Shown in pieces: positions 25,000 through 35,300 of a DNA stretch of 64,000 nt (position 1 is its first letter; the number at the start of each line of letters is the position of its first letter). This DNA comes from Herbidospora solisilvae (lineage in GTDB: Bacteria; Actinomycetota; Actinomycetes; Streptosporangiales; Streptosporangiaceae). The stretch lies in assembly GCF_009901565.1 (NCBI RefSeq), contig NZ_WXEW01000014.1:1-64000 (forward strand). The letters are read 5' to 3'. The notes below the pieces were generated by a model. It ran no database searches, was not told the origin of the DNA, and saw only the letters and a list, made by a program, of their open reading frames with translations. Both the position numbers and the translations under genes were made by a program.

Positions 25000-26555
25000 C
25001 CAACGCCACGGCGGTGCGGGTCGGCCGCGACGGCTACCTGGCGGCGCGGGTGCTCAACGCCCTGATCAGAGAGGACGTCGGCGGGCTCGCCGGCCGGTTG
25101 AGCTGGGACAAGGCGGGCGCCTACGTGCCGCTGTCGGCCGCGCGGCGGGTGCGGCTGGCTCCCGGGTTCCCCTCGGGCGGTCTCGAAGGGCTCTTCCAGG
25201 ACTTCACCGTGGCCCCCGGCGAGGCCGTGCGGCTGCGCGAGGTGCTGGCGACGCTGGCCAGGGTCGCCGACCCGGCCGACGCCGAAGGGGTGGCCGCCTT
25301 CACAGAGGAGTGCCGCCAGACGCTGACCGGCCTGGAACTGCTCGACCGCCACCGCGCCTCGGTCGAGGACCGGCTGCCCGAGCTGGGGCCGATCGGCTAC
25401 GAGGTGCTGGCCGCGTTCAGCGACCATCCGGTCTATCCGACCGCCCGCTGCCGCCACGGGCTGACCGAGGAGCAGCTGCTCGCCTACGCGCCCGAGTTCG
25501 CGCCGAGGTTCACGCTGCGCTGGGCGGCCGTGCCGGGGGCCGGACCGGCGCCGGAGTTCTTCCCGTCGTTCGCCGCCGTCGGCCTGCCGCCTGGGCTGGC
25601 CGCCACCCACCGCCTGTTCCCGGTGCATCCGCTGTCGTTGCCGCAGGTGAACGCCGTGGTCGCGCCGCTCGACTTGCTGCCGGTACGCCCCACGTTGTCG
25701 ATGCGCACGGTCGAGGTGTCACCCCGCACCCACCTGAAGATGCCGCTCGCCACGGCGACGCTCGGGGTGCGCAACCGAAGGTCGATCAAGCCGGGTGTGC
25801 TCGACGACGGCGCGCGGGCCGAGCGGCTGCTCGGAGAGGTGCTCGACCGGCACCCCGGCCTGCGCGTGTGCCTGGCCGGGGAGCAGGAGTTCGCCCACTC
25901 GGGCAACGAGTTCCTGGCCTGGATGGTCCGGCGGCTGCCCGAGGGCGAGATCGTCTCGGTGGCGGCGCTCAACGCGCCCGGCGTCCTGGAGGCGCTGGCC
26001 GACCGGCACTACCGCGGCGACGTCGAGGCGCTGCTCACCGACTACCTGCGGGCGCTGCTGACCTGGAACGTCACCCTCTTCGTCCGGTACGGCGTCGCGC
26101 TGGAAGCGCACCAGCAGAACCTCGCGCTCGTCTTCGGCGACGGCCCGATGCGGCTGCTGGTCAAGGACAACGACGGGCTGCTGGCCTCCCCCGACCACCT
26201 GGCGGCGGCCGGGATCGAGGTGCCGGGTTTCGCCGACGAGCGCATGCTGACCGGCGATCCCCACGCGCTGGCCGACGTGTTCGTGACGATCACCCTGCAC
26301 CTGGCCGCCGCCGCGGTGACGCTGCGGCCCGACCTGGTGCGGGCCGCGCTGGCCGAGGCCCTCGACGCGCACGGCGACCACCCGATGGCCCGGCTGCTGC
26401 GCAACCGCACGCTGGAGGCCGCCCGCCTGGTCGGCAAGAGCATGGTCACCGCCGGCAGCCTCGTCTCCAAGGCCAGGAGCGGCGCGAAGGACATCAACAA
26501 GTTCTACGGGACCAGCGGCCCCAACTATCTGCGAAAGGGGTCCTCCGGCCCATGA
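24996..26555 (+). CDS. IucA/IucC family NIS siderophore synthetase 1
   Basis: The 519-aa protein belongs to the NRPS-independent siderophore synthetases, which activate citrate-type carboxylates as adenylates and condense them with amines or alcohols. Visible motifs are DHPVYPTARCRHG (a variant of the GHPxHPxxKxRxG loop), VHPLSLPQ, MRTVEVSPRTHLKMPL and EAHQQN. The C-terminus is longer than in the partner protein and ends in a Ser/Gly/Lys-rich stretch. The first-loop His is replaced by Tyr and its Lys by Arg. It is coupled to both neighbours by GTGA/ATGA overlaps. Confidence 0.93.
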   Translation: MTNATAVRVGRDGYLAARVLNALIREDVGGLAGRLSWDKAGAYVPLSAARRVRLAPGFPSGGLEGLFQDFTVAPGEAVRLREVLATLARVADPADAEGVAAFTEECRQTLTGLELLDRHRASVEDRLPELGPIGYEVLAAFSDHPVYPTARCRHGLTEEQLLAYAPEFAPRFTLRWAAVPGAGPAPEFFPSFAAVGLPPGLAATHRLFPVHPLSLPQVNAVVAPLDLLPVRPTLSMRTVEVSPRTHLKMPLATATLGVRNRRSIKPGVLDDGARAERLLGEVLDRHPGLRVCLAGEQEFAHSGNEFLAWMVRRLPEGEIVSVAALNAPGVLEALADRHYRGDVEALLTDYLRALLTWNVTLFVRYGVALEAHQQNLALVFGDGPMRLLVKDNDGLLASPDHLAAAGIEVPGFADERMLTGDPHALADVFVTITLHLAAAAVTLRPDLVRAALAEALDAHGDHPMARLLRNRTLEAARLVGKSMVTAGSLVSKARSGAKDINKFYGTSGPNYLRKGSSGP

Positions 26556-28057
26556 ACACGAACGTCGCGGAGCACGCCACGGTCGCCGCCCTTCTCCGGT
26601 GCTGCATCCGCGAACTGCCCGGCCAGGCGTTCCCGGCCGGGCCGTACACGCTGGTGCGGGTCGGCGGGGTGTGGCTGCGGGCGAAGACCGCCGGAGGCAC
26701 CGCCCTGCGCGTCTCCGAGCCGGAGCGGCTGACCGGGCCGGCCTGGGAGCCGCTGCGCTCAGCCGACCTGGTCGAGCTCGTCGCGCGGGAGCTTCCCGGG
26801 GTGAACGGCGAGTTCGCGGCGCAGGTGGCTGGGAGCCGGGAGGTCGTCGAGCGGCTGCTGGCGGCCCGCGCCCAGGGCAAGCCGCCCGCCGACGAGTGGA
26901 TGGCCTCCGAGCAGGACCTCGTGTTCGGGCATCCGTTCCATCCGGCCCCCAAGGCCCGGGAGGCGGCCAGGGGCGACTGGCTCGACTACGCGCCCGAGGC
27001 CTACGCCCGCTTCCCCCTGCGGCTGCTGGCGGTGCGCGACGACCTGGTCGTCGAGGAGGGCGACGTGAGCGCCCTCGACGGTATCCCGGCGGACGTGCCG
27101 CCGGGATACCGGCTGCTGCCGGTCCACCCGTGGCAGTTCGAGCTGATCCGGCCCCCGGTCGACGGCGACCGGCTGATCGACCTGGGCCCGGCCGAGCACG
27201 ACGTGCTGCCGACGTCGTCGGTGCGGACCGTCTACGACCCGCTGCTCGACAAGTGCCTGAAGTTCTCCCTCGACGTGCGGATCACCAACTGCGTGCGGAA
27301 GAACGCCTGGTACGAACTGGCGGGCGGGGTCGAGTTGTCGCGGCGGCTGGCGCCGGTCTTCGCGGCCCTCACCGAGCGGTTCCCGGGCACCCGCTGGTTG
27401 CCCGAGCCCGGCTACCGGACCGTCGACCTGGGCCGGGAGTTGTTCGAAGGGCTCGGGGTGCTGGTGCGGTGCAGCCCGCGCGGCCGGTGCGGACCCGACG
27501 TCACGCCGGTGCTGGCGGGGGCGCTGGCCCTGCGGGAGCTCGGGGGCGACGACCCCGTGGCGTGGTGGCGCTCGTACGTCGAGGTGGTCGCGCTGCCCGT
27601 GCTGGAGGCGTTCCTGCGGCACGGGGTGGTGCTCGAAGCGCATCTGCAGAACGTGCTGGTCGGGCTGGACGCCGACGGGCGGCCCGTGCAGGCGGTGTTC
27701 CGCGACCTGGAGGGCGCCAAGCTGGTCGGGCACGACCTGGCCGGGGTCGCCGACGAGGTGGCGCGGGCGATGACGTACACGCCGGAGAAGGGCTGGGACC
27801 GGGTGGTCTACTGCCTGGTCGTGAACCATCTGGCCGAGATCGCGGCGTCCGTGGACGCGTCCCTGGAGACGTTGTGGGGCGTGGCGGCGGAGGAGATCGG
27901 CGCCTACGGCGACTCGATCGGGTGGCCCGAGCCGCTGGCCCGGCTGATGTCGGGGGTGCCGCTGCCAGCCAAGGCCAACCTGACCGTGCGGTGGGAGCGG
28001 CGGGCCGACCGGGCCGCGACCTACGTGCCGGTGGCGAACCCGCTGGTGGTCGCGTGA
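26552..28057 (+). CDS. IucA/IucC family NIS siderophore synthetase 2
   Basis: The 501-aa protein keeps the canonical loop FGHPFHPAPKAREA, then VHPWQFELI, TSSVRTVYDP, CLKFSLDVRITN, EAHLQNVLV and FRDLEGAKL. These cover the ATP and citrate pockets of the family. It probably performs a second amide-forming step on the citryl intermediate made by synthetase 1. Its start overlaps the stop of synthetase 1 (ATGA) and its end overlaps the decarboxylase GTG. Confidence 0.94.
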   Translation: MNTNVAEHATVAALLRCCIRELPGQAFPAGPYTLVRVGGVWLRAKTAGGTALRVSEPERLTGPAWEPLRSADLVELVARELPGVNGEFAAQVAGSREVVERLLAARAQGKPPADEWMASEQDLVFGHPFHPAPKAREAARGDWLDYAPEAYARFPLRLLAVRDDLVVEEGDVSALDGIPADVPPGYRLLPVHPWQFELIRPPVDGDRLIDLGPAEHDVLPTSSVRTVYDPLLDKCLKFSLDVRITNCVRKNAWYELAGGVELSRRLAPVFAALTERFPGTRWLPEPGYRTVDLGRELFEGLGVLVRCSPRGRCGPDVTPVLAGALALRELGGDDPVAWWRSYVEVVALPVLEAFLRHGVVLEAHLQNVLVGLDADGRPVQAVFRDLEGAKLVGHDLAGVADEVARAMTYTPEKGWDRVVYCLVVNHLAEIAASVDASLETLWGVAAEEIGAYGDSIGWPEPLARLMSGVPLPAKANLTVRWERRADRAATYVPVANPLVVA

Positions 28058-29103
28058 CCGCCGGGCTCCGGGAGATCGCCGGGCGGCTGGGCGACGTGCC
28101 GGCCTACGTCTACGACCTCGCGGCGCTCGACGCCCACGCGGCCCGGATCCGCGCGGCCATGTCGGGGATCGAGGTCTACTACGCCGTCAAGGCCAACCCC
28201 GACCCGGCGATCCTGCGGACGCTGGAGCCCCACGTCGACGGGTTCGAGGTGTCGTCGGGCGGCGAGTTCGACCACGTCTCGGCGCTGTTCCCGGGTAAGC
28301 GGCTGGCGTTCGGCGGGCCGGGCAAGACCGCGTCCGACCTGACGCGCATGCCCTACCGCTTCCACGTCGAGAGCCCCCGGGAGCTCGGCCTGCTGGAGCC
28401 GGCCGACGTGCTGCTGCGCATCAACCTCCGGGTCGAGGCGCAGGGCGCGGCGCTGGCGATGAGCGGGCCGTTCGGGATGGACCCGGCGATGGTGGCCGAG
28501 TGTCGCGCCCGGCCGGGCAGGGCCCGGATCAGGGGGATCCACGCCCACCTCGCCAGCGGCCTCGACGCCGCCACCCTCACGGGCCTGGCCAAGACGATGG
28601 CCGGCCACGCCCTGCCGGGCGAGGAGGTGTGCGTCGGCGGCGGCATGGCGGTGGACTACACCGATCCCGCGAACCTCTTCGACTGGGAGGCCTACGGGGC
28701 AGGTCTCCGCGGACTCGACAGAGAGGTCGTCAGGATCGAGCCCGGCCGGGCGATGACCGCCTACTGCGGCTGGTACCTGACCAAGGTGCTCGACGTGAAG
28801 CGCGTCCACGGAGAGCTGTTCGCGATCCTGACCGGCGGCACCCACCACCTGCGCACACCCGTCACCAAGGGCCACGACCAGCCCTTCACGGTCTTCGGCT
28901 CAGGCGGCCACGAGGAGGAGGTCACGCTCGTCGGCCAGCTGTGCACCCCGAAGGACGTCTTCGCCCGACGGGTCAGGGCCGCCCTCGCGCCGGGAGACGT
29001 CGTCGCCTTCGCGATGGCCGGGGCCTACGCGTACAACATCTCCCACCACGACTTCCTGATGCACCCGAAGCCGGAGTTCCACTACGTCTCGGGGATGCCG
29101 TAG
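28054..29103 (+). CDS. Type III fold PLP-dependent decarboxylase (siderophore)
   Basis: The 349-aa protein is an alanine-racemase-fold decarboxylase like DAP/ornithine decarboxylases. The PLP lysine is K46 in YYAVKANPDP, IHAHLASGLD carries the His that stacks on PLP, EPGRAM binds phosphate, QLCTPKDVF carries the catalytic Cys-type loop and GAYAYNISHHDF closes the active site. In the staphyloferrin B pathway SbnH decarboxylates a citryl-diaminopropionate intermediate, and a similar on-pathway step or supply of a diamine is likely here. GTG at 28054 overlaps the upstream stop. Its 3' end overlaps adnB by 22 bp. Confidence 0.92.
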   Translation: MTAGLREIAGRLGDVPAYVYDLAALDAHAARIRAAMSGIEVYYAVKANPDPAILRTLEPHVDGFEVSSGGEFDHVSALFPGKRLAFGGPGKTASDLTRMPYRFHVESPRELGLLEPADVLLRINLRVEAQGAALAMSGPFGMDPAMVAECRARPGRARIRGIHAHLASGLDAATLTGLAKTMAGHALPGEEVCVGGGMAVDYTDPANLFDWEAYGAGLRGLDREVVRIEPGRAMTAYCGWYLTKVLDVKRVHGELFAILTGGTHHLRTPVTKGHDQPFTVFGSGGHEEEVTLVGQLCTPKDVFARRVRAALAPGDVVAFAMAGAYAYNISHHDFLMHPKPEFHYVSGMP

Positions 29104-32100
29104 ATCAGCGCCGTCAGGTCGTCGAGGCCCATGAGGTCGACCGGCCGGACGGTGCGGTTCTCCAGCACGTAGTGGAAGGCCGCGCTCACCCGGTTCAGCG
29201 GCACCTCGGCCAGCTTCGCCCAGGCCAGCCGGTAGGCGGCGAGCTGGATGGCCTGGATGCGGGCGGCGGCCGACCCGCGCGGCCGGTTGCCGGTCTTCCA
29301 GTCGACCACGATGTAGCCGTCGTTCCAGGGGAACACGGCGTCCATCCGGCCGCGCACCAGCCGGTCGGCGATGACGGTCTCGAACGGGACCTCCAGGTCG
29401 ATCGGGGTGCGCTCGGCCCACTCGCTCTCCTCGAAGCGCGCCTGGAGCACCCGGAGCTGCTGGTCGGCCTCGTTGAGGTCGTCGGCCGCGCCGGGCAGGT
29501 CGAGTTCGTCGATGAGTCGCTGCTGGCCCCACCGGGTCTCCAGCCAGCGGTGGAACGAGGTGCCCCGCCGGGCCAGGGGGGCGGGTTTGTGGGGCAGCGG
29601 GCGGCGTACCTCGCGGGCGTACGCGGACGGGTCCTTGGCCAGGGAGACCAGCGACGAGACCGACAGGCGCAGCGGCAGCTCCACGAGGTTGCCCTCGCGC
29701 CGCCGGTCGCGCTCGCGCAGCAGCAGCGTGGTGTCGCGCGCCCACGACTGCATGCGCTCCTGCTCCCACTGCCGCAGCTCGCCGACGCCCTCCTCGTCGA
29801 GCCCGTCGAGGGCCTCCCGGACGAACCTGGCCCCTTCGGCGATCCCGTCGCGGACCACCACGGACGGCCACGCCGCCTCGGCGGGCTCGGCCAGCAGCGG
29901 GTTCTCCACGGCGTCGTCGTCGGTCCAGACCGGGACCGACGAGGCGTGGTCGCGGACCTCCAGCAGGAACCGGGACGGCTCCAGCGGACGCGACGCCGAC
30001 CCCCACCGGTAGCCCGACGCGATCAGCAGGTAGTGGGCCCGGGTCACCGCCACGTAGGCCAGCCGCCGCTCCTCGCGCAGGTCGCGCTCCCGGCAGGCGG
30101 CGTCGAAGTCGGCCAGTTCCTCCTTGGTCAGCCCTCCGAGGGCGGGCAGGTCGCGGGCGTCGCCGCGCAGCGCGTAGGGCAGCTTGCGCGGGTTGTCGGT
30201 CCAGCGGGAGTTGGTCACCGGCGTGGCCGGGAAGATGCTGCCCCGGGCCAGCCCACCGGCCGCCGTGGTGACCTCGGACAGGCCGGGCACGATCACGACG
30301 GGCCATTCGAGGCCCTTGGAGGCGTGCACGGTCATCAGCTTGACGCTGTTGGTCTCGCCGACCCGGCCGCCTTCGAGGCCGAACTCCTCGGTCTCGGCCG
30401 CCTTGAGATAGGCCAGGAACGCGCCGAGCGTCGGGTCTTCCGCGTCACCGGCGAACCGGGCCGCCGCGTCGAGGAAGGCGTCGAGGTCGGCGCGGGCGGC
30501 CAGCGGGCTGCCGCCCCGCGAGGCCACCTCGACGTCGAGGCCGGTCCGGCGCTCCACCTCGGAGATCAGGTCGGGCAGCGGCAAACCCGCGTGGGCACGC
30601 AGCGTCCGCAGCTCCTCGGCCAGCTTCGGCAGCCGCTCGCGGGCCAGCGGTGAGTAGGGGTCGAGCCACTCGGGCCGGTCGGGCAGCTCGTCGAGGGCGT
30701 CGATGATGCTGCCGCGTTCGGCCTCCAGGTCGGCGACCACCTGGTCGAGGGGGTCGCTGGGGCGTCCGCCGCGTTCGTCGCGCTCGCGGTTGAGCTCCCT
30801 GGCCTGGTCGCCGAGTTGCTTCAGGTCGGCGGGGCCGATGCGCCAGCGGGGCCCGGCCAGCAGTCTGATCAGGGCGTCGCCGGCGGTGGGGTCGTACATG
30901 ACCCGGAGCGTGGCGACGATGTCGGCCACCTCGGGCACGGTGAGGAGCCCGCCGAGCCCGACCACCTCGACCGGGATGCCGCGCGCCTCCAGCGCCTTGC
31001 GGAGCGTCGGGAACTGCGAGCGCTTGCGGGCCAGGATCGCCACGTCGCCCGGTTGCAGGGCCGGGCCCTGCCGGGGCTTGCTCCGCTCGCCCTCCCCCCA
31101 CGGAAGGCCGTCGGGCGCGAGTTCCAGGCCCAGTTGCTTCTGTACGCCCTCCGCGATCCACTCGGCCTCGTCGTGCGCCGTGGCGTGGTAGGCGCACACC
31201 ACCCGGCCACGGTCGGCCCGGTTCTCCCCCGGCGTCAGCACCGGCACCTCGGCGCTCTCGCGGCGCAGGTCGGTCTGGATGCGGGCGGCGACGTCGAGGA
31301 CCCGCTCGCCGTTGCGGAAGCTGATCGACAACTGCCGGACCGGCGCGGGCTCCCCCTGCGCGGTCGGGAAGTCGTGCGGGAACCGCGACAGGTTGCCCGC
31401 CGACGCGCCCCGCCAGCCGTAGATCGACTGGCACGGGTCGCCGACGGCCGTGACCGGATGCCCGCCCCGGAAGAGCGACCGCAGCAGCACGAGCTGGGCG
31501 TGGCTGGTGTCCTGGTACTCGTCGAGCAGCACCACGGTGAAGCGGGCCCGCTCGATCTCACCGACCTCCTCGTGCCGGGAGGCGATGCGCGCGGCCAGCG
31601 CCATCTGGTCGCCGTAGTCGATCACCTCACGGGCCTGCTTGAGCTTCTGGTACGCCTCCACCAGCGGCAGCAGCTGCTCTCGCACGGCATGGGTCTGCAC
31701 CGGCCGGCGCTGGGCCTGGGTGACCCGGCCCGGCAGCATCGCCAGCCGTTCGGACCAGCGCCTGCCGTGGTCGCGCACCTCGTCGGCGGTGGCCAGGTGT
31801 TCGGCCATCTCCCCGGCCAGGTCGAGCACGGCGGCGGTGACGCTCGGGGGGCCGAGGTCGATCTGGTCCATCGGACCGTCGTACTGGCCGACGACGCGGG
31901 CCGCCATCTGCCAGGCGACGGCCGGGGTGACCAGGCGCATCGTCGGCTCCATGGCCTCCCGGAGGGCGTGGTCGGTGACCAGGCGGGCGGCGTAGGCGTG
32001 GTAGGTGGAGATCGTCGGCTCCACCTCCAGGTCCATCGGCGTCTCGGTCTTCTCGGCGAGCGTCGTCAGCCGCTTGTGCACCCGTTCGGCCAGCTCCGCC

Positions 32101-32318
32101 GCCGCCTTGCGGGTGAAGGTGAGGCCCAGGATCTGCTCGGGCTTGGCGAACCCGTTGGCGACCAGCCAGACGACCCGCCCGGCCATGGTCTCGGACTTGC
32201 CCGACCCGGCTCCCGCGATGACGACCATCGGCCCGAGGTCGGCCGAGATCACTCCGGCCTGCTCGTGCGTGGGCGGTGGCACACCCAGCGTCGCCGCCAG
32301 GTCGAACGGGGTCAGCAC
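29082..32318 (-). CDS. adnB: AdnB helicase-nuclease subunit
   Basis: The 1078-aa protein has a UvrD-like motor (AGAGSGKSETM Walker A, LLDEYQDTS, LMTVHASKGLEWPVV, LAYVAVTRA) and a C-terminal RecB-type nuclease (GTSFHRWLE His, RMDAVFPWNDG Asp, VVDWKTG Asp and Lys, IQLAAYRLAW). AdnAB resects double-strand breaks in mycobacteria. GTG at 32318 overlaps the stop of adnA in the string GTGCTGA, so the subunits are translationally coupled. The frame continues upstream but inside adnA. Confidence 0.94.
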   Translation of the reverse strand: MLTPFDLAATLGVPPPTHEQAGVISADLGPMVVIAGAGSGKSETMAGRVVWLVANGFAKPEQILGLTFTRKAAAELAERVHKRLTTLAEKTETPMDLEVEPTISTYHAYAARLVTDHALREAMEPTMRLVTPAVAWQMAARVVGQYDGPMDQIDLGPPSVTAAVLDLAGEMAEHLATADEVRDHGRRWSERLAMLPGRVTQAQRRPVQTHAVREQLLPLVEAYQKLKQAREVIDYGDQMALAARIASRHEEVGEIERARFTVVLLDEYQDTSHAQLVLLRSLFRGGHPVTAVGDPCQSIYGWRGASAGNLSRFPHDFPTAQGEPAPVRQLSISFRNGERVLDVAARIQTDLRRESAEVPVLTPGENRADRGRVVCAYHATAHDEAEWIAEGVQKQLGLELAPDGLPWGEGERSKPRQGPALQPGDVAILARKRSQFPTLRKALEARGIPVEVVGLGGLLTVPEVADIVATLRVMYDPTAGDALIRLLAGPRWRIGPADLKQLGDQARELNRERDERGGRPSDPLDQVVADLEAERGSIIDALDELPDRPEWLDPYSPLARERLPKLAEELRTLRAHAGLPLPDLISEVERRTGLDVEVASRGGSPLAARADLDAFLDAAARFAGDAEDPTLGAFLAYLKAAETEEFGLEGGRVGETNSVKLMTVHASKGLEWPVVIVPGLSEVTTAAGGLARGSIFPATPVTNSRWTDNPRKLPYALRGDARDLPALGGLTKEELADFDAACRERDLREERRLAYVAVTRAHYLLIASGYRWGSASRPLEPSRFLLEVRDHASSVPVWTDDDAVENPLLAEPAEAAWPSVVVRDGIAEGARFVREALDGLDEEGVGELRQWEQERMQSWARDTTLLLRERDRRREGNLVELPLRLSVSSLVSLAKDPSAYAREVRRPLPHKPAPLARRGTSFHRWLETRWGQQRLIDELDLPGAADDLNEADQQLRVLQARFEESEWAERTPIDLEVPFETVIADRLVRGRMDAVFPWNDGYIVVDWKTGNRPRGSAAARIQAIQLAAYRLAWAKLAEVPLNRVSAAFHYVLENRTVRPVDLMGLDDLTALIYGIPET

Positions 32319-35300
32319 ACCTGGCCCCCGCCGTCGTTCACCGGGCACGAGAACCGGGCCGCGCAGGTGCGGCACCCGTCGTTGACCTTGGCGACGAACA
32401 GGTTGGCCGACATGCCGGCGGCGACCGTGGTGACCAGGTCCTGCGCCCAGCCGGGGTCGACGTCGTCGGCGAGCGGGAGCTGCGCCTGCTCCCTGGCCAG
32501 CGGGCCGGTCCCGGCGGCCTTGCCGACCTGGAGCAGCGCGGCTCCCCCGGGCTCGGTCATGCCGTGGCGCTCGAACGCGCCCAGGACCGTCGCGAGCTGG
32601 TAGACGCCGAGCTGCGGGTGGCGGTCGAGCTCGTCGTCGCGCGGCTTGGCGGTGCCGGTCTTGATGTCGATGATCACGGCCCGGTTGTCGCCGTCGCGCT
32701 CCACCCGGTCGACCCGGCCCTTGATGACGATCCCGTCGGAGACGACCTGGGTGAACGACTCCTCGAACCCGACCAGCTCACGCGGGTTCTCCCGGTGCCA
32801 GGTGAGGAAGCGGTCGACCATCTTCTCGGCCACGGCGCGCTGCTTGCGGTTGAACCAGATGCCGCCGAAGTCGAGGTCGTCCCACACGTCGTCGAGCCGT
32901 TTGGCGAGCTCGTCGGTGGTGTGCTCCTCGGCCGCGAGCACGGCGATGGCGTGGATGACGTTGCCGAAGACCTGGGGGACGCTCTCGCCGCCCGTGCCGA
33001 CCGCGGTCTCCAGCACCCACCGCAGGCCGCACTTGGTGAACTTCTCCACCGCCGACGGCGAGATCTGCACCACCCCGTCGGGCCAGGCCAGCGGGCGGTC
33101 GTCGGAGATCTCGGTGAGGGCGTACCACGACGAGGGGTCGGCCCCCGGCACGCCCTCGTCGGCCAGCCGGGCCAGATGGCGGGCGGCGGCGCGGCGCATC
33201 GGCTCGGGCCGGGTCGGGTCGCAGACGGCGGCGCGCAGGTCGGCCACCAGGGCGGGCATGCTCAGCCAGCGGGCCCGGTCGTCGACGGTCGCGTTCTCCA
33301 GGCCGCCCGGGACCAGCTCGTTCAGGAACCGCGAGGGGCGCTCGTCGGCGTCCTCGCCGCCGACCGCCGTCACCACCAGCCGACGGCGGGGGCGGGTGGC
33401 GGCGACGTAGAACAACCGCCGCTCCTCGGCCAGCATCTTCGAGCCGAGCGCGTACCTCTCGGCGTCGGTGCCGTCGAGCGCGATCCCGCCCGCCACCTCG
33501 ACCAGCGACTCGACCCCGAGCAGCGACCCCCGCACCCGCAGGTCGGGCCAGACGCCCTCCTGCACCCCGGCGGCCACCACCACGTCCCATTCGAGGCCCT
33601 TGGCGCGGTGGGCGGTCAGGATGCGCACCGCCTCGCCGTCGGGCGCCTGGGCGGCCAGCGAGTCGGCCGGGATCTCCTGGGCCATCAGGTCGTCGACGAA
33701 CACCTCGACGCCGGCCTGCGGCAGGCGGTCGACGAACTTGGCGGCGTAGTCGAACAGGTTCACCACCGCGTCCAGGTCGCGGTCGGCCTGGCCGCCGCGT
33801 GCCCCGCCGCCCAGGCTCGAATGGGTCCACCGCTCCGACAGGCCGCTGGCCTTCCAGACCTCCCACAGGGCGTCTTCGGCGGTCAGGTTCTTGGCCACCG
33901 TCTGCCGCGCCGTGGCGAGGAGGGTGGCCAGCCGCTGGGCGGGCGCGGCGACGTGGGGTTCGAGCAGCGTCAGCTCGTTGGGGCTCTGCACCGCCGCCAC
34001 GATCAGCTCGTCGCTCGACCGGGGCGGCACGATCCCCGCCTCGTGCTCGGCGATCCGCAACCCGCGCCGCAGGCGGCGTACACCGATCATGTCGGTGCCC
34101 CCCAGCGGGCCGGTCAGCAGTTCCTCGGCGGTGGCCACGTCGAGCGACTCGGGCCGCGCCGCCGCCTTGAGCAGCAGGATGAGCGGCCGCACCCCCGGCT
34201 CGGTGATCAGCGGCCCCTCGTCGCCCGTCACGACCACCGGCACCCCGGCCGTGTGCAGCGCCCGCCGCAACATCGGCACCTGCCGGGTCGCGCTGCGCAC
34301 CAGCACCGCCATCCGCTGCCACGGCACGCCGTCGAGCAGGTGCGCCCGCCGCAGCGTGTCGGCGACCACGGCCGCCTCCTGCGACACGCTGTCGGCGATC
34401 ACCACCCGGACCTCGCCCGGCTCCAGCCCGTCGACGGCGTGCAGGTCGCGGTGGGACGTGTCGCGCCAGCCCGGAGGCACCGGCAACCGGCCCGCGATCC
34501 GGCGCGAGGCGGCCAGCAGGTCCTCACCCATGCGGCGGCAGGTGCGCAGCGCCACGACCGGCGCGGCCGCGTCGTCGGCGGTCCGGAACCGTTCGGAGAA
34601 GTCGAGGATGTTCCGCACCTCGGCGCCGCGGAACCCGTAGATCGCCTGGTCGGGGTCGCCCACCACGATCAGGTCGCGCCCGTCTCCGGCGAGCCCGCGC
34701 AGCAGCTGCTCCTGGGCCGGGTCGGTGTCCTGGTATTCGTCGACGAACACCACGTCGTAGGCCGCGCGTTCGCGGTCCCGGACCGGCCCGTCGGCCAGCA
34801 GCGCCGCCGCCTCGCGGATCAGCTCGGCGTAGTCGAGCGTCCAGATCGGATCGAGGTCGAACCGCTCCTGGTAACGGGCCGCGAACCGCCCCACCGCCAC
34901 CCAGTCGGACCGCCCGTGGGTGTGCCCCAGCTCGACCAGCGCGGGCCCGTCGAGCCCCCGCTCCCGCGCGCGGGCCAGGAAGTCGCGCACCTCCTCGGCG
35001 AACCCCCGCGTCTTGAGCCACTCGCGCATCGCCTCGGGCCACTGCCGGGCCCCGTCCTCCAGCTCGCCGTGCAGCAGCCGCCGCACTTCGAGCAGCTGCT
35101 CGGGCCCCGTGAGCAGCCGGGGCGGCGGCTGACCCGCTTCCAGCGCCTCACGGCGCAGCAGCGCGTAGGCGTAGCTGTGGAAGGTCAGCGCGAGGGGCGT
35201 GCGGGTGGTGCGGCGCAGCCGGGCGGTGACGCGGTCACGCAGCTCCCCGGCGGCCCGGCGGCTGAAGGTGAGGACCAGGACGCGCTCGGGGTCGACGCCG

